DNA of 64,000 nucleotides from Pseudomonas oryzagri (GCF_020831405.1 NZ_JAJHPU010000036.1:1-64000); one strand, 5' to 3'; positions 48,421 through 59,936 are shown, numbered from the stretch's first letter. Made by a program: numbers and translations. Notes: generated by a model from the sequence alone, not told the origin.

Positions 48421-49524
48421 ATGCACAGGATTGCGCTTTTGGCGGCGCTTGCCGCCACTCTGGCGGGCTGTCAGACCATGGGAGAAGGGGTAGTTAAAAG
48501 CCGCAACGAGTTGTACGACGGCGGGAGGGCGGTACTCTACGAAGTACAGAAAGGGGCGGACAGCCCCGAGCAGGCCATGCGCATAGCGGCGACAGCCTAT
48601 GCCGCCGGCGATACCGACCAGGCCCTGTTCCAGTACCTGCGTGCCAGTGAACTGGATCCTCATCGCTACGAGGCGCTGGTGTGGGTTGGGCGTATCCACC
48701 GCGAGCGCGGCAATCACAAGCTGGCAGAAGTAGCCTTGCACAAGGTCCTGGCGGACGATCCCGGTAATCTCGATGCCTTGGCCGAACTGGGAACGCTACA
48801 GATTGGCATGCGTCTTTATCCGGAGGCGGCCGATACTCTCGGGACGGCCCTGCATATCGATCAGCAGCGTTTCGGTGGCGGCGAGCTGACCAACCTGGGG
48901 GCGCTGAAGGTGGATGCCACGTCGCCGCTGCGTGTCTACAACGGCCTGGGGGTCCTGGCCGATCTGCGCAACGATTACTCCAGCGCGCAGGTGTATTACC
49001 GCCTGGCGCTGCAAATCAGTCCGCGCTCGGCGATGGTCGCCAACAGTCAGGCCTATTCCTTCTACCTGGCCGGTGACTGGGTGGCGGCGCGCCAGGCCTA
49101 TCATCAGGCGCTCAGCTACGATGCCACCTACAAGCCGGCGTGGCGCAACTACGGGATGCTGCTGACCCGCATGGGCAGCTACGAGGAGGCATTGTCGGCC
49201 TTCGAGCAGGTCGAGTCGCGCGCCGAGGCGAGCAACGACGTGGGCTACATCTGTCTCATCGAGGGCAAGCTGGAGCAGGCCGAGCAGTTCTTCCGCACGG
49301 CCATCGACCAGTCGCCTTCCCACTACGAGGTCGCCTGGCAGAATCTCAAGCGGGTGCAGCAGATCCGCCGTCTACGCGAGAACGATGACTCCGGGGTGAA
49401 CGAGGCTACGCCCGTCGCCAGCGATCCGCAGCCGGTGAGGGCGCCTGTTTCCGCGTCCTTGGTCCCGGCGCCGGTGGTGTCGACCGTCAGCCTGCCGACC
49501 CCATTGCAGGTGGGCGTGCCGTAA
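48421..49524 (+). CDS. tadD: TPR lipoprotein TadD
   Basis: A 367-residue outer-membrane lipoprotein (signal MHRIALLAALAATLAGC, C17) with five or six TPR units (for example AAGDTDQALFQYLRASELDP and RMGSYEEALSAFEQVESRAE) and a Pro/Val-rich tail. TadD is thought to act as a pilotin, guiding the RcpA secretin to the outer membrane. Last gene of the tad operon, followed by a terminator. Confidence 0.93.
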   Translation: MHRIALLAALAATLAGCQTMGEGVVKSRNELYDGGRAVLYEVQKGADSPEQAMRIAATAYAAGDTDQALFQYLRASELDPHRYEALVWVGRIHRERGNHKLAEVALHKVLADDPGNLDALAELGTLQIGMRLYPEAADTLGTALHIDQQRFGGGELTNLGALKVDATSPLRVYNGLGVLADLRNDYSSAQVYYRLALQISPRSAMVANSQAYSFYLAGDWVAARQAYHQALSYDATYKPAWRNYGMLLTRMGSYEEALSAFEQVESRAEASNDVGYICLIEGKLEQAEQFFRTAIDQSPSHYEVAWQNLKRVQQIRRLRENDDSGVNEATPVASDPQPVRAPVSASLVPAPVVSTVSLPTPLQVGVP

Positions 49525-49554
49525 TCCTGGGAGATCCCTGTCGTCGAGCCAATG

Positions 49555-49580
49555 AAAAGCCGCGTCGAGACGCGGCTTTT
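49555..49580 (+). terminator. Terminator of the tad operon
   Basis: Stem AAAAGCCGCGTC/GACGCGGCTTTT around a tight GA centre, then CGTTTTCC, 30 bp past the tadD stop. The symmetrical A and T runs make it bidirectional, also protecting tadD from the converging transcript. Confidence 0.9.
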
Positions 49581-49617
49581 CGTTTTCCACAGGCAGTGGT
49601 GTCGCCTAGGTCGGACG

Positions 49618-49650
49618 GTCCCTGGACTTGCCCCTATCAAACCGGACACC
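49618..49650. repeat. IS right inverted repeat with target-site duplication
   Basis: GTCCC (49618-49622) is the 5-bp target duplication, repeated at 50953-50957. The 28-bp inverted repeat begins TGGACTTGCCCC at 49623 and ends GGACACC at 49650, close to the IS2 right end. Confidence 0.9.
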
Positions 49651-49659
49651 GACACCCCG

Positions 49660-50538
49660 TTAGGTTGATGCCTCAGCCAAGCGTCTGAATTCCCGAGGTG
49701 AGCGGTATTTCAGTGCACTGTGCGGATGTTCCTCGTTGTAATGCTCGAAGGCGATGGTCAGGTTGCGCAGGGCCGTCGCTCGATCGGGCTTGGGCATGTG
49801 GCGGATGTAGTCGCGCTTCATGGTCTTCACGAAGCTCTCCGCCATGCCGTTGCTCTGCGGGCTGCACACCGGGGTTGTCAGGGGCAGCAAGCCAATCTGC
49901 CGGGCGAAGGCTCGAGTCTGTTCGGCCGTATAGGCCGAGCCGTTGTCGCTCAGCCATTGCACTGGCGACGCCGGCCGCTCACCACCGAAGCGTTGCTCGA
50001 TGGCTTCCAGCATCACATCGCGGACATCGTCGCCACTGTAGCCGTTTGGGCTGGCCACCCAGCTGATGGCCTCGCGGTCACAGCAGTCCAGGGCGAAGGT
50101 CACGCGCAGCTTTTCGCCATCCTCGCAGCGGAACTCGAAGCCATCCGAGCACCAGCGGGTGTTGCTCGTATCCACCGCAACACGACCTTCGTGACGCCGC
50201 GCCACGCCCGGCTGTTTGCGCCGGCGTTCCAGCAACAGAGCGTGGTCACGCATGACGCGGTAAACCCGCTTCACGTTGACCGGTGGCAGGGCCTGTTGCT
50301 CATGCTGCCGACGCAACAGACCCCAGACCCGACGATAGCCATAGCTGGGCAACGCGCCGACTGCCTGCTTGATCTGCTCGACCAGGGCCGCATCGTTGAG
50401 CGTTCGGCGCCGACGGGGTTGCAGCCCTGGCGCGGGTTGTTTGAGTCGAGCCGTCAATTGCGAGCGCGCCACACCGAGACTCTCACTGACCGCCTTCACT
50501 GGTCGTCCCCCGGCAACAAGGGTGAGTGCGCAATCCAT
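49660..50538 (-). CDS. IS2-type transposase OrfB (DDE integrase domain)
   Basis: A 292-residue OrfB closely like IS2 InsD. The DDE core is visible in [21 protein letters not shown] (first D), [13 protein letters not shown] (second D) and [16 protein letters not shown] (E). It lies in the -1 frame relative to orfA and overlaps it by 43 bp, so the full transposase is probably made by -1 frameshifting; the candidate slippery run is AAAA just before the OrfB ATG. The C-terminal [17 protein letters not shown] motif is typical of the family. Confidence 0.95.
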   Translation of the reverse strand: MDCALTLVAGGRPVKAVSESLGVARSQLTARLKQPAPGLQPRRRRTLNDAALVEQIKQAVGALPSYGYRRVWGLLRRQHEQQALPPVNVKRVYRVMRDHALLLERRRKQPGVARRHEGRVAVDTSNTRWCSDGFEFRCEDGEKLRVTFALDCCDREAISWVASPNGYSGDDVRDVMLEAIEQRFGGERPASPVQWLSDNGSAYTAEQTRAFARQIGLLPLTTPVCSPQSNGMAESFVKTMKRDYIRHMPKPDRATALRNLTIAFEHYNEEHPHSALKYRSPREFRRLAEAST

Positions 50539-50882
50539 TTTCGCGAGCGGGCGATCTCCACCGCTTCCTTGAGGATCTCGGCCTCCATGGTCTTCTTCCC
50601 GAGCATCCGTTGCAGTTCGCGGATCTGCTTGAGGGCATCGGCCAACTCGGAAGCAGGCACCACCGCTTCACCAGCGCTGACCGCCGACAGGCTGCCGTCC
50701 TGGTAGAGCTTGCGCCAGTGGAACAATTGGTTGGGGTTGATGCCGTTGCGCCGGGCCACCACTGAGACGCTTTGCCCGGGTTCCAGGCTTTCGCGCACCA
50801 TGGCCAGTTTCTCCTCGACACTCCAGCGGCGACGCCGCTCCTGGCCGAGCACTTCGATGGTTTTGTCTCTGCTGGTAGTCAT
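50496..50882 (-). CDS. IS2-type transposase OrfA
   Basis: A 128-residue OrfA like IS2 InsC. It has a helix-turn-helix ([38 protein letters not shown]) that binds the terminal repeats, and a leucine-zipper-like helix ([20 protein letters not shown]). It ends [12 protein letters not shown], as in IS2. The ATG at 50882 is chosen; an in-frame GTG lies two codons upstream. Confidence 0.93.
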   Translation of the reverse strand: MTTSRDKTIEVLGQERRRRWSVEEKLAMVRESLEPGQSVSVVARRNGINPNQLFHWRKLYQDGSLSAVSAGEAVVPASELADALKQIRELQRMLGKKTMEAEILKEAVEIARSRKWIAHSPLLPGDDQ

Positions 50883-50923
50883 AAACACAGTCGTTTGCCT
50901 ATCCCTTATGGTAAGGGGGAAAC

Positions 50924-50957
50924 GGTGTCCTGTGTTTCAAGGGGCTTGTTCAGTCCC
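50924..50957. repeat. IS left inverted repeat with target-site duplication
   Basis: On the minus strand the end reads TGAACAAGCCCC and continues to GGACACC (50952 to 50924), then GTCCC (50953-50957) is the second copy of the target duplication. The first three bases, TGA, now serve as the stop codon of the interrupted regulator gene. Confidence 0.9.
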
Positions 50958-51801
50958 CCAGATCGCTCCCCTCGCCCAAGGGGGCGGCCAGCGGCAGGGG
51001 AAGCGATTGATGGCGGTGGTTGCGGCAAGCGCTGGGGCTGCGCCCGAAGTGCTGGCGGAAAGCACGGGAAAAATAGGACGGGTCCTTGAATCCGACCGTA
51101 TAGGCCACACTGGACACCGGGATGTCGCTGTTGAACAGCAGCTCTTCGGCGGCCTGCATGCGTTTGCGCATGACGTATTCCTGAAAGCCGATGCCGCAGT
51201 ATTGCTTGAACAGGCGGCTGAAGCGCACGGTGCTCATGGTGCAAAGTTCCGCCATCTCGGTCTCGTCGATCCGCTCGCGGAAGTGGCTGTCGATATGGGC
51301 AATCGCCGCATAGAGCGGCTGGTGGGCATGCTGCTCGCGGTTGAGGCGCACACAGTCGGGCAACTGGTCGGTACGCCGCGGCCGCTGGCGCTGGCTGCCG
51401 GGCGGACGGGAGCGCATCTCGCACAGGTCACGCAGGGACTTGAGATAACGCTGGCGCTCGGAGTTGCTCAGCGGCAGGACCAGGTATTCCCAAACGCCCG
51501 AGCGGAACGCCCAGACTGCCAGTTCCTCGGAATGCTGCACGGTGAGCATGGTGATCGGAATCGAAGGCGAGCGCTGTTTGATCTCCAGCAGCAGGTTCAG
51601 ACCATTGCTGTCGGGGCGATCGAATTGCAGGCACAGCATATCCGGCACCGGATGTTCGCCATCCGCTGTCAGGTCTTCCAGGCCGCCGGCCAGGCTAACG
51701 TGGCAATGGGGAAGAAACTGCTCGATGCACTGCTCGGCGTTTTCTGTGTTGTTCAGATCGAACCACAACAGACGAGGTTTGCGGATGGCCTTGGTACTCA
51801 T
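50950..51801 (-). CDS. AraC-family regulator with degenerate receiver domain, 3' end replaced by IS
   Basis: A 283-residue regulator. Residues about 8-125 look like a response-regulator receiver: an acidic WFDLNN near residue 15, PDMLCLQFDRPDSNG with a possible phospho-acceptor D, and ITMLTV. The usual conserved KP is LP (EYLVLPLS), so it is atypical. Residues about 170-265 are an AraC DNA-binding domain (MAELCTMSTVRFSRLFKQY; VSSVAYTVGFKDPSYFSRAF). The IS inserted just before the end; joining the flanks across the element restores three codons (R-P-T) and a TAG, so the native protein had 286 residues. It converges on the tad operon and is a candidate regulator of it. Confidence 0.85.
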   Translation of the reverse strand: MSTKAIRKPRLLWFDLNNTENAEQCIEQFLPHCHVSLAGGLEDLTADGEHPVPDMLCLQFDRPDSNGLNLLLEIKQRSPSIPITMLTVQHSEELAVWAFRSGVWEYLVLPLSNSERQRYLKSLRDLCEMRSRPPGSQRQRPRRTDQLPDCVRLNREQHAHQPLYAAIAHIDSHFRERIDETEMAELCTMSTVRFSRLFKQYCGIGFQEYVMRKRMQAAEELLFNSDIPVSSVAYTVGFKDPSYFSRAFRQHFGRSPSACRNHRHQSLPLPLAAPLGEGSDLGD

Positions 51802-51867
51802 TCCTGTGACTACTCGGCGATCTTCTTTTTCCTCAGTCAGTTAAGGTCAAGCGCGCAGCGGTCGTGA

Positions 51868-51896
51868 GACTGAATCTTCCTAAAGATCAGTCTTTT
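51868..51896 (+). other. Hairpin with T-run upstream of the AraC-type gene
   Basis: Stem GACTG-(A)-ATCTT / AAGAT-CAGTC, loop CCTA, then TTTT on the + strand. It has terminator form for + strand transcription, opposite to the regulator gene, whose 5' end it precedes by 67 bp. It may block antisense read-through or mark an operator. The rest of 51802-52002 shows no gene. Confidence 0.45.
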
Positions 51897-52002
51897 CAAG
51901 CGGATTCCGAATAATTTGTCCGCCAGCGTGTCGCTGGCCATAGCGCACGAGCGAAGTGCGAGAGGAAGTTGGATCCGCCTCCGGCGAAGTCCGGGCAAGA
52001 AA

Positions 52003-52023
52003 AAGCCGGCGCAAGGCCGGCTT
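52003..52023 (-). terminator. Terminator of gdhA
   Basis: Stem AAGCCGGC/GCCGGCTT with loop GCAAG; the minus strand continues into a T-run. It lies 25 bp past the gdhA stop. Confidence 0.85.
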
Positions 52024-52047
52024 CTTCGGGGGCTGTCGCCTGGCGAC

Positions 52048-53442
<1,395 letters not shown>

Positions 53443-53458
53443 TTAGTGAGCTGGCTCC

Positions 53459-53487
53459 AAGATAGTGCATCGTGACGCATTTGTGAA
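53459..53487 (-). promoter_or_regulatory. Candidate sigma-70 promoter of gdhA
   Basis: On the minus strand, TTCACA (53487-53482), a 17-bp spacer, and TATCTT (53464-53459), 80 bp upstream of the gdhA start. The 307-bp gap between gdhA and pilR (53380-53686) is AT-rich around 53490-53580 and shows no gene. Confidence 0.5.
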
Positions 53488-53686
53488 TCTTTTTGGTGCT
53501 TTTTTGTAATTGTTCGCCCGGCACAATGGCTCAATGGCCTATTCTTGCGGGGTTTAGGAAAATGCTAGTGTTCTTTTGTGGTGCGATACCGGAGTGCTAT
53601 TGATCCAATGTGGTGCGGCGTCGTGAGCTGAGCAGCGGGCGCCCGTTTGGCTTCCTGCCCCCGCCAGGGGGCATCGAGGCCGCGAC

Positions 53687-55036
<1,350 letters not shown>

Positions 55037-55038
55037 GG

Positions 55039-56661
55039 TCAGCTCGTGGTCTTCGGATGGGCAAAGGTGATGCGGAAGCAGGCGCCACTGCCTTCGCGGG
55101 GGACGTAATCCAGGCGGGCGCGGTTGCTCTCGCACAGTTCGCGGGAGATGTACAGGCCGAGGCCCGTGCCCTTGTTTTCGGTGGTGAAGAACGGTTCGAA
55201 CAGGTTGACCTGCTGCTCGGCGGCGATGCCGTCGCCATCGTCGACGATTTCCAGTACTGGCAGGTTGGTCAGGCCGTCGCGGAACAGCTTGAGCCACACC
55301 TGACCCTTGCCGTGCTTGCGCGTGCTGTAGCGCAGGCCGTTCTGCACCAGGTTGGTCACTATCTGGGTCAGCTGCTGGGGATCAATGCGGGTCTGGATCG
55401 AGCCGGGCTCGCTCTGCACATGGATGGTCGGCTCGTCGCGCAGGCTCTGCCGCAGTTCGGCGACGAAGCGATGGAGCCAGTAGCGCAGGTCGAGCAGTTG
55501 CGGCTCGGCCTGGCGCCGCCGCGACAGCTGCAGGACGTTCTCCACCACCAGGTTCATGCGCCGTGAATGGTCGAGGATGATCTGCGTCAGGCGACGATCC
55601 GCGGCGCACAGGTCCTCGGCTTCCTGCAGCAACTGGGCGGCGTGGCTGATGGCGCCCAGCGGATTGCGGATCTCGTGGGCGATGCCGGCGGTCAGCCGGC
55701 CGAGGGAGGCCAGCTTGAGCTGCTGGGCCTGCTGGGCGAGCTGCGAGACGTCCTCGAGGAACACCAGAATGTCGCGCTCGCCCTTGCGCCGCAGGGGCAC
55801 GAAGCTCGGCTGCAGCATCGGCCCTTCGGCGAAGGCCTGCAGCGGCTGCGAGCGCAGGGCGGGGTTTTCGAACCACTGCTGCAGGCGTTCGAGCAGCGCC
55901 GGGCAGTGCGCGTCGAGGGCGTGGGTGACCAGGCGCTCCTGGCCGAGCAGGGTGAGGCTGCTGGGGTTGGCCATCAGCACGCGGTTGTGCGGATCGAGCA
56001 CCAGGATGCCGGTGCGCATGCGTTGCAGGATCAGGGCGTTGAGGGCTTGCAGGTCGGCGACGTCGGCGGCGTGCCGGCGGGCCAGGGTTTCGCTCTGCTG
56101 CAGGCGGCGGCCGAGGGCCTGGATGATCAGCGCGGCGGCGAAGCACATGCCGCCCAGGGCGCCGGCCTGCACGTACTGGCTGGCGGCGGCCGGGCGGCTA
56201 ATGCTCAGGTAGAAGGTGAGGTAGATCAGCGCGCTGCTGGCCAGGGCGGCGATCAGCAGGCCGAAGCGCCCGGGCAGCACGCTGTTGGCGATCGCCACCG
56301 AGATCACCAGCAGCGGCGCGATGCCGCTGGACAGGCCGCCGCTGGCGTAGAACATCACGCTGAGCAGGCTGATGTCGGACAGCGCCAGGCCGAAGATCGG
56401 CAGCGGCCGGCTGGTCTGCTGCATCAGCACGCCGAGCACCACGTTGAGCGCGAGATAAGTCCAGCCGGTGTAGCGGAACAAGTCCGCGTCGGCCATCTGC
56501 AGCAGTTCGAGGTGCATGTCGCTGCTGATCAGCAGCACCGTGGCCAGGCCGACGCACAGACGATAGAGGTGGTACAGGCGCAGGATGCGCTGCCCCTGTT
56601 CGTGCCCAGGGGTCCAGAGGTCGGCGTTATCCAGCGGGGCGATCCTGTTCGAGGTGGTCAC
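55039..56661 (-). CDS. pilS: Type IV pilus sensor kinase PilS
   Basis: A 540-residue histidine kinase with six predicted N-terminal membrane helices (residues about 30-185), a PAS domain (LVLDPHNRVLMANPSSLTLLG), the phospho-acceptor histidine in AGIAHEIRNPLGAI, and ATPase boxes NLVQNGLRYS, DDGDGI and KGTGLGLYI. It senses pilin levels in the inner membrane and phosphorylates PilR. The start is GTG and lies inside the end of the small upstream gene (35-bp overlap). Confidence 0.96.
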   Translation of the reverse strand: MTTSNRIAPLDNADLWTPGHEQGQRILRLYHLYRLCVGLATVLLISSDMHLELLQMADADLFRYTGWTYLALNVVLGVLMQQTSRPLPIFGLALSDISLLSVMFYASGGLSSGIAPLLVISVAIANSVLPGRFGLLIAALASSALIYLTFYLSISRPAAASQYVQAGALGGMCFAAALIIQALGRRLQQSETLARRHAADVADLQALNALILQRMRTGILVLDPHNRVLMANPSSLTLLGQERLVTHALDAHCPALLERLQQWFENPALRSQPLQAFAEGPMLQPSFVPLRRKGERDILVFLEDVSQLAQQAQQLKLASLGRLTAGIAHEIRNPLGAISHAAQLLQEAEDLCAADRRLTQIILDHSRRMNLVVENVLQLSRRRQAEPQLLDLRYWLHRFVAELRQSLRDEPTIHVQSEPGSIQTRIDPQQLTQIVTNLVQNGLRYSTRKHGKGQVWLKLFRDGLTNLPVLEIVDDGDGIAAEQQVNLFEPFFTTENKGTGLGLYISRELCESNRARLDYVPREGSGACFRITFAHPKTTS

Positions 56662-56851
56662 GGCTGCAATACCAGCGGTTGTCGTGGGCGAGCGCCTCGC
56701 CTTGCGGCACGTGCATGCCGCAGCGGGCGCAGCGCACCATCGGCTGGGACTTGACGGCGGTCGGAGGGCGCCGTCTCTTCGGGCGGGTGAAGCGCTGCCA
56801 CAGCCACCAGGCGAGGACGAACAGGGCGATCAGGGTGAGTAGGCGAGCCAT
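56627..56851 (-). CDS. Small PP0621-family membrane protein with zinc-ribbon-like tail
   Basis: A 74-residue protein with one membrane helix (LLTLIALFVLAWWLWQRF, residues 4-21), a basic stretch and a C-terminal CARCGMHVP...WYCSRDH segment whose three cysteines and histidines could bind zinc. This matches small proteins of the PP0621 family found beside pilS in pseudomonads. Overlap with pilS suggests coupled translation, so a link to pilus control is possible but unproven. Confidence 0.85.
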   Translation of the reverse strand: MARLLTLIALFVLAWWLWQRFTRPKRRRPPTAVKSQPMVRCARCGMHVPQGEALAHDNRWYCSRDHLEQDRPAG

Positions 56852-57031
56852 GGTGCTCTCGAACGGCGCAAAGAGGCGCCAGTGTAGCCAAGCCGGTGGC
56901 GCGCGCCCAGCGCCGTCCGCGGCGACTGTGCGTTGTGCCGGCTGCGGCCGGTGCGGGACAATGCCTCTCCTGCATCAGGCGCCCCGGGCGGAGTGGTTGA
57001 CCCCGGCGCGCGTCGTCAATTGGAGGGCAGC

Positions 57032-58666
57032 ATGAGTCAAGTCCTGCGGGTCGCCATGGCCCAGCTCAATCTGCGCGTCGGCGACATTCGCGGCAACGTC
57101 GAGCGCATCATCGAGGCCGCCGGGCAGGCGCGCCAGCGCTGGCAGGCCGATGTCATCGTGTTCCCCGAGCTGTCGCTGTGCGGCTATCCGCCCGAGGACC
57201 TGCTGCTCAGGGATAGCATGCAGCTGCGCATCGAGGCGGCGTTGGAGCGGTTGTGCCGTGAGGTGCGCGGCATCCGCCTGCTGGTCGGCTTCCCCTGGGA
57301 GGAGGGCGAGCGACGCTACAACGCCTGCGCACTGATCGACGACGGCCAGCTGGTGGCCCGCTACCACAAGCAGAAGCTGCCCAACTACCAAGTATTCGAC
57401 GAGAAGCGCTACTTCGACGCCGGTTCTCAGTCCTGCGTGGTTCCGATCGCCGGCGTGCCGGTGGCGCTGACCATCTGCGAGGACGTCTGGCACGCCGAGC
57501 CGACCGCGGCGGCCCGGGCGGCCGGCGCCCGGCTGATGCTCAATCTCAACGCTTCGCCGTTCCATCGTGACAAGCAGCGCGTGCGCGAGGCGACCCTGGC
57601 GGAGCGGGCCCGCGAGGGCGGCCTGCCGATCGTCTACGTCAACCAGGTCGGCGGCCAGGACGAGCTGGTGTTCGACGGTGGTTCCTGCGTGGTGGCGGCC
57701 AACGGCCACGTGCTGCAGCGCGCGCCGGCTTTCGCGGAAGGGCTGTTTCTCGCCGAGCTGCACGTGGACGCGGATCTGGTGCAGCCGCAGCCCGCCGACT
57801 GCGCGCCGCTGCCGACGGTCGAGGCCAGCGTCTACCAGGCGCTGGTGCTGGGCGTGCGCGACTACGTGCAGCGCAACGGCTTCAAGGGCGTGGTGCTCGG
57901 CCTGTCCGGCGGCGTCGACTCGGCGCTGACCCTGGCGGTGGCGGTGGACGCCCTTGGCGCCGACAAGGTCGAGGCGGTGATGATGTCCTATCGCTATACC
58001 GCGCAGATGAGCCTGGAGGATGCCGAGGCCGAGGCGCGCACCCTGGGCGTGGCCTATCGGGTGCTGCCGATCGAGCCGATGGTCGAGGCCTTCCTGGCCA
58101 CCCTGGCGCCGGTGTTCGCCGGCCTGGCCCCTGATACCACCGAGGAGAACCTGCAGGCGCGCTGCCGCGGCACCCTGCTGATGGCGATCTCCAACAAGAA
58201 GGGTTACCTGGTGCTGACCACCGGCAACAAGAGCGAGGTGGCGGTCGGCTACTGCACCCTGTACGGCGACATGGCCGGTGGCTTCGACGTGCTCAAGGAC
58301 GTGCCCAAGACCCTGGTCTACCGGTTGTGCGAGTACCGCAACGGCCTGGGCGGCGAGGTGATTCCGCAGCGGGTGATCGACCGGCCGCCGTCGGCCGAGC
58401 TGGCCCCCGATCAGAAGGACGAGGATTCGCTGGCGCCCTATCCGGTGCTCGACGAAATCCTGCGCCTGTACGTCGAGGAGGATCAGTCGGCCGACGCCAT
58501 CATCGCCTGCGGCTTCGCCGCCGACACCGTGCGCAAGATCCTGCGTCTGGTCGACCTCAACGAGTACAAGCGTCGCCAGGCCGCGGTCGGGCCGCGCATC
58601 ACCCAGCGCGGCTTCGGGCGCGACCGCCGTTACCCGATCACCTCCGGCTGGCAGCTCGGCGAGTGA
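57032..58666 (+). CDS. nadE: Glutamine-dependent NAD+ synthetase
   Basis: A 544-residue two-domain enzyme. The N-terminal glutaminase (nitrilase fold) has the catalytic Glu in VFPELSLCGYPPEDL, Lys in YHKQKLPNYQVFDEKRYF and Cys in LTICEDVWHAE. The C-terminal synthetase has the P-loop LGLSGGVDSALTLAV and LTTGNKSEVAVGYCTLYGD. It amidates deamido-NAD to NAD using glutamine ammonia. The ATG at 57032 follows GGAGGG. Confidence 0.97.
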   Translation: MSQVLRVAMAQLNLRVGDIRGNVERIIEAAGQARQRWQADVIVFPELSLCGYPPEDLLLRDSMQLRIEAALERLCREVRGIRLLVGFPWEEGERRYNACALIDDGQLVARYHKQKLPNYQVFDEKRYFDAGSQSCVVPIAGVPVALTICEDVWHAEPTAAARAAGARLMLNLNASPFHRDKQRVREATLAERAREGGLPIVYVNQVGGQDELVFDGGSCVVAANGHVLQRAPAFAEGLFLAELHVDADLVQPQPADCAPLPTVEASVYQALVLGVRDYVQRNGFKGVVLGLSGGVDSALTLAVAVDALGADKVEAVMMSYRYTAQMSLEDAEAEARTLGVAYRVLPIEPMVEAFLATLAPVFAGLAPDTTEENLQARCRGTLLMAISNKKGYLVLTTGNKSEVAVGYCTLYGDMAGGFDVLKDVPKTLVYRLCEYRNGLGGEVIPQRVIDRPPSAELAPDQKDEDSLAPYPVLDEILRLYVEEDQSADAIIACGFAADTVRKILRLVDLNEYKRRQAAVGPRITQRGFGRDRRYPITSGWQLGE

Positions 58667-58729
58667 GACGGGTGGCGCCGGCCCGGGATACGCGCAGCGT
58701 TCCCCGCTTCGGGGCGTCGCCGCTGGGGC

Positions 58730-58766
58730 AATGAAAAAGGGAGGCCGCCGGCCTCCCTTTTTCATT
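58730..58766 (+). terminator. Bidirectional terminator between nadE and bamD
   Basis: A 17-bp perfect stem (58730-58746 with 58750-58766), loop GCC, with A and T runs on both arms, so it serves both converging genes. Confidence 0.93.
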
Positions 58767-58778
58767 GCAGCGTTCGGC

Positions 58779-59795
58779 TCAGTCGAACAGACCGAAGGTC
58801 AGCCGGCTCCACCAGGAACGCTTGGGTGCCTCGGCTTCTTCATCGGCTTCTTCCATATCGGCGTCGGCGCCGTTGTTCGGCTCCAGTTCCTCGGGGATGG
58901 CGTCCAGCGCTTCCTGATACTGGCGCTCCATGTCCTGGCTGGCGCGGGTCTGGCCGGGCGGCAGCGGCGCTTCGGTCTCGATCAGACCGAGGGTGGCGCG
59001 GCTCAGCCACGAGCGTTCGTCGTCCGCACCCTCGCGCGGCTGGAATTCGCCGTCGACCAGGCTCGGGTGGTCCGGATAGTTGAGCTTGAGGGTCGCCAGG
59101 CTGGTGGCGGCCAGATCGTCCAGGCCCAGGCGCTGGTAGGCTTCGGTCATCACCGCCAGGCCGTCGCCGACCGCCGGGGTCTCCTGGAAGTTCTCCACCA
59201 CGTAGCGACCGCGGTTGGCGGCGGCGACGTAGGCGTCGCGCTTGAGGTAGTAGTGGGCGACGTGGATTTCGTAGGCGCCCAGCAGATTGCGCAGGTAGAT
59301 CATGCGCGCCTTGGCGTCCGGGGCGTAGCGGCTGTTCGGGTAGCGGTTGACCAGCTGGGCGAACTCGTTGAACGAGTCGCGGGCGGCGCCCGGGTCGCGT
59401 TTGGTCATGTCCAGCGGCAGGAAGCGCGCCAGCAGGCCGCGGTCCTGCTCGAAGGAGGCCAGGCCCTTGAGGTAGTAGGCGTAGTCGACGTTCGGATGCT
59501 GCGGATGCAGGCGGATGAAGCGCTCGGCGGCGGCGCGTGCGGCTTCCGGCTCCTGGTTCTTGTAGTAGGCGTAGATCAGTTCGAGCTGCGCCTGTTCGGC
59601 GTAGCGGCCGAACGGATAGCGCGACTCCAGGGCCTTGAGGGTGTCGACGGCGTTGGTGTAGCTATCGTTGTCCAGGTGCTCCTGCGCCTGCTGGTACAGC
59701 TCGGTCTCGCTGAGGTTTTCGTCGATCACCTGCTTCGACGAGCAGGCCGCGGTAAGGGCGAGGGTGGCGATCAGCAGCAGGTGTTTCACGTGCAT
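58779..59795 (-). CDS. bamD: Outer-membrane protein assembly factor BamD
   Basis: A 338-residue lipoprotein of the BAM complex that inserts beta-barrel proteins in the outer membrane. The signal [18 protein letters not shown] gives lipidated C18. TPR units include [30 protein letters not shown] and the [24 protein letters not shown] segment conserved in BamD. It has an acidic C-terminal tail of about 90 residues (about 255-338, including [19 protein letters not shown]) beyond the roughly 245 residues of E. coli BamD. Confidence 0.95.
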   Translation of the reverse strand: MHVKHLLLIATLALTAACSSKQVIDENLSETELYQQAQEHLDNDSYTNAVDTLKALESRYPFGRYAEQAQLELIYAYYKNQEPEAARAAAERFIRLHPQHPNVDYAYYLKGLASFEQDRGLLARFLPLDMTKRDPGAARDSFNEFAQLVNRYPNSRYAPDAKARMIYLRNLLGAYEIHVAHYYLKRDAYVAAANRGRYVVENFQETPAVGDGLAVMTEAYQRLGLDDLAATSLATLKLNYPDHPSLVDGEFQPREGADDERSWLSRATLGLIETEAPLPPGQTRASQDMERQYQEALDAIPEELEPNNGADADMEEADEEAEAPKRSWWSRLTFGLFD

Positions 59796-59936
59796 GGCGC
59801 TAGGGTTCCTGGGCCGGTGCGTGACAGGGGCCGGCCTGATATGATTGGCGCCCCAGAATCCTCTGGGGAAAAAGACGCCGTATTTAACCACAAGCCTGTG
59901 GCCAACCAAAGCCGCACGCCCCTCCCGATGTCCGCC

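Larger units (their letters stand above)
49623..50952 (-). mobile_element. IS2-type insertion sequence (IS3 family), intact
   Basis: A 1330-bp element, nearly the 1331-bp length of IS2, with imperfect terminal inverted repeats (49623-49650 and 50924-50952). It carries orfA and orfB in the -1 relation and a perfect 5-bp target duplication (GTCCC). Both reading frames are open and catalytic residues are present, so it is probably active and its arrival is recent. It landed between the tad operon and its convergent AraC-type regulator gene, replacing the last three codons of the regulator. Its genes read toward the tad operon end. Confidence 0.95.

Noticed and set aside
36534-50952. The tad operon plus IS as a compound transposon
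   Set aside because: Only one IS copy is present and its target duplication closes on itself, so it moved alone.
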